Below are positions 62,618-64,000 of a stretch of DNA of 64,000 nt, piece by piece. A model generated the notes under the pieces. That model was not told where the DNA came from and did no database searches. It saw nothing but the letters and a program-made list of their open reading frames with translations. The stretch's first letter is position 1. Every line of letters begins with the position of its first letter. Source of the DNA: Gordonia heveisoli (GTDB lineage Bacteria; Actinomycetota; Actinomycetes; Mycobacteriales; Mycobacteriaceae); assembly GCF_030315745.1 (NCBI RefSeq), contig NZ_JASXSH010000009.1, forward strand, positions 124,001-188,000, given 5' to 3'. The position numbers and the translations under genes are program-made.

Positions 62618-63946
62618 ATGTCTGATGCAGCCGACGACGGCGCCCAGAATCCGGCCGACAACTGGAGTTTCGAAACCAAGCAGATCCACGTCGGACAGTC
62701 GCCCGACGCTGCCACCAACGCACGTGCGCTGCCGATCTACCAGACCACGTCCTACACCTTCAACGACACCACGCACGCGGCGAATCTCTTCGGGCTGGCC
62801 GAACCGGGCAACATCTACACCCGCATCATGAACCCGACGCAGGACGCCGTGGAGCAGCGCATCGCAGCACTCGAAGGTGGCGTCGCAGCTCTGCTGGTCG
62901 CCTCGGGTCAGGCTGCCGAAACCTACGCGATCCTCAACGTCGTCGAGTCCGGCGGACATGTCGTCGCCAGCCCGCGACTCTATGGCGGCACCTACAACCT
63001 GCTCCACTACACGCTGCCCAAGCTCGGCGTCGAGGTGACTTTCGTCGAGGATCCCGAGGACCTCGATTCGTGGCAGGCCGCGATCCAGGACAACACCCGC
63101 GCGCTCTACGCCGAGACGATCTCCAACCCGAACAACGAGATCCTCGACATCGCGGGCGTCGCCGACGTCGCCCACCGCAACGGGCTGCCGCTGATCGTCG
63201 ACAACACCGTCGCCACCCCGTACCTGCTGAACCCGTTGGCTCACGGTGCCGACATCGTGGTGCACTCGGCGACCAAGTATCTGGGTGGCCACGGCACCGC
63301 GATCGGCGGCGTCATCATCGACGGCGGCACCTTCGACTGGCGCGTGCAGCGTGACGGCAAGGACCTGTTCCCTGGCTTCACCACGCCGGATCCCAGTTAC
63401 CACGGTGCCGTCTTCGCCGACCTCGGAGCTCCCGCGTACGCCCTCAAGGCGCGCGTGCAGTGGCTGCGCGACACCGGTGCGGCCATCTCGCCGTTCAACG
63501 CCTTCCTGATCGCGCAGGGTCTGGAGACGCTGAGCCTGCGTGTCGAACGGCATGTGGCCAACGCGCAGCGCGTGGCCCAGTTCCTCAATGACCACGCCCA
63601 GGTCGAGTCGGTCGCCTATGCGGGACTGAGCACCTCGCCCTGGTACGCACGCGGTCAGAAGCTGCTGCCCAAGGGGCAGGGCGCCATCATCGCCTTCGAG
63701 ATCGCCGGCGGCGTGGATGCAGGCAAGCGTTTCGTCGACGCGCTCACCTTGCACAGCCATGTCGCCAACATCGGCGACGTACGGTCGCTGGTGATCCATC
63801 CGGCGTCGACGACGCACAGCCAGCTCACCCCCGACGAGCAGATCACCGCAGGTGTCACCCCGGGTCTGGTACGTCTGGCGGTCGGCATCGAAGGCGTAGA
63901 CGACATCATCGCCGACCTCGAACAGGGATTCGCGGCGGCCAAGTGA
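62618..63946 (+). CDS. metC: O-acetylhomoserine sulfhydrylase (Cys/Met metabolism PLP enzyme)
   Basis: A 442-residue PLP enzyme. WSFETKQIHVGQ opens the family domain, the PLP Lys is in VVHSATKYLGGHG, and SSGQAAETYA-type and RLYGGTYNLLHY segments match. It makes homocysteine from O-acetylhomoserine and sulfide. The ATG at 62618 is used; the GTG at 62606 is possible. Matches Rv3340 (metC, also called metY elsewhere) in recalled sequence and position. Controlled by the SAM-IV riboswitch and followed 16 bases later by a probable metX. Confidence 0.92.
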   Translation: MSDAADDGAQNPADNWSFETKQIHVGQSPDAATNARALPIYQTTSYTFNDTTHAANLFGLAEPGNIYTRIMNPTQDAVEQRIAALEGGVAALLVASGQAAETYAILNVVESGGHVVASPRLYGGTYNLLHYTLPKLGVEVTFVEDPEDLDSWQAAIQDNTRALYAETISNPNNEILDIAGVADVAHRNGLPLIVDNTVATPYLLNPLAHGADIVVHSATKYLGGHGTAIGGVIIDGGTFDWRVQRDGKDLFPGFTTPDPSYHGAVFADLGAPAYALKARVQWLRDTGAAISPFNAFLIAQGLETLSLRVERHVANAQRVAQFLNDHAQVESVAYAGLSTSPWYARGQKLLPKGQGAIIAFEIAGGVDAGKRFVDALTLHSHVANIGDVRSLVIHPASTTHSQLTPDEQITAGVTPGLVRLAVGIEGVDDIIADLEQGFAAAK

Positions 63947-63962
63947 AACAGGTGAGGCAGCG

Positions 63963-64000
63963 GTGTCGGTGAGTATCGACCCACAGACGGAACAGGCTGA
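63963..64000 (+). CDS. metX: probable homoserine O-acetyltransferase, first codons only
   Basis: Twelve codons from a GTG (VSVSIDPQTEQA) run to the window edge after a GAGG site, 16 bases behind metC. Sequence is too short to identify; the name rests on the conserved metC-metX order in Mycobacteriales. Confidence 0.4.
   Translation, partial: MSVSIDPQTEQA

Overview
The window is high-GC actinobacterial chromosome, and gene content and order point to a mycolic-acid bacterium of the Mycobacteriales, most like Gordonia (inference, no search run). From about 20 kb onward the order of core genes follows what I recall of Mycobacterium tuberculosis Rv3296-Rv3341: lhr, nei, glpD, lpdA, a gamma-glutamylcyclotransferase-like gene, an amiA/amiB-type hydrolase, purine nucleoside phosphorylase, upp, an Rv3311-like acidic protein, add-deoA-cdd, sdhCDAB, dacB, a YihY/BrkB membrane protein, trpS and metC/metX. 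Cutinase-family hydrolases, a RamB-like regulator, an EspC-like protein and sites resembling IdeR and KstR operators support the same placement.

Layout. 0-5.2 kb: a 5'-truncated RamB-like regulator, a baeRF-like protein, an SGNH hydrolase and an MFS transporter. 5.2-10.7 kb: a six-gene minus-strand chain with overlapping stop and start codons, encoding two paralogous exported proteins of an unrecognised family, a four-helix membrane protein, a membrane-anchored proline-rich protein, and an ABC ATPase with its permease; this is the best candidate for an undescribed system. 10.9-15.9 kb: a purine catabolic operon (8-oxoguanine deaminase-like amidohydrolase, FAD subunit, and a fused iron-sulfur/molybdopterin xanthine dehydrogenase-type subunit). 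16-18.5 kb: an NRAMP metal transporter and an acyl-CoA dehydrogenase with a perfect KstR-type operator. 18.6-20.3 kb: a cobalamin riboswitch, cbtB, cbtA and a degenerate histidine-phosphatase-like gene. 20.4-29.6 kb: lhr-nei DNA repair genes, a PNPOx-like protein, and divergent glpD and glpK. 29.7-34.5 kb: type II NADH dehydrogenase, two unrecognised overlapping genes, and lpdA.

34.7-46.4 kb is mostly nucleoside and amino-acid salvage (M20 hydrolase, enoyl-CoA hydratase-like protein, PNP, upp, add, deoA, cdd), interrupted by an EspC-like/NlpC-P60 pair and a small XRE regulator divergent from a His-rich exported peptide across a perfect inverted repeat. 46.5-50.1 kb is sdhCDAB, preceded by an IdeR-like iron box and closed by a 16-bp-stem hairpin that runs into a 14-bp tandem repeat. 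50.3-59.3 kb holds an SDR, an MmpS-like exported protein, a multi-pass membrane protein, DacB, YihY, TrpS, Xth, an iron-responsive-looking bfd/bfr pair and an MFS exporter. 59.4-64 kb holds two cutinase-like secreted hydrolases, then a SAM-IV riboswitch controlling O-acetylhomoserine sulfhydrylase and the first codons of a probable metX.

Several genes form metabolic units: nucleoside salvage (PNP, Upp, Add, DoeA-type thymidine phosphorylase DeoA, Cdd), purine-base oxidation, glycerol use (GlpK/GlpD feeding quinone reduction), respiration (Ndh, Sdh), and iron storage (Bfd, Bfr). I saw no tRNA, rRNA, CRISPR array, insertion sequence or prophage. Operator and riboswitch calls are by eye against remembered consensus sequences.
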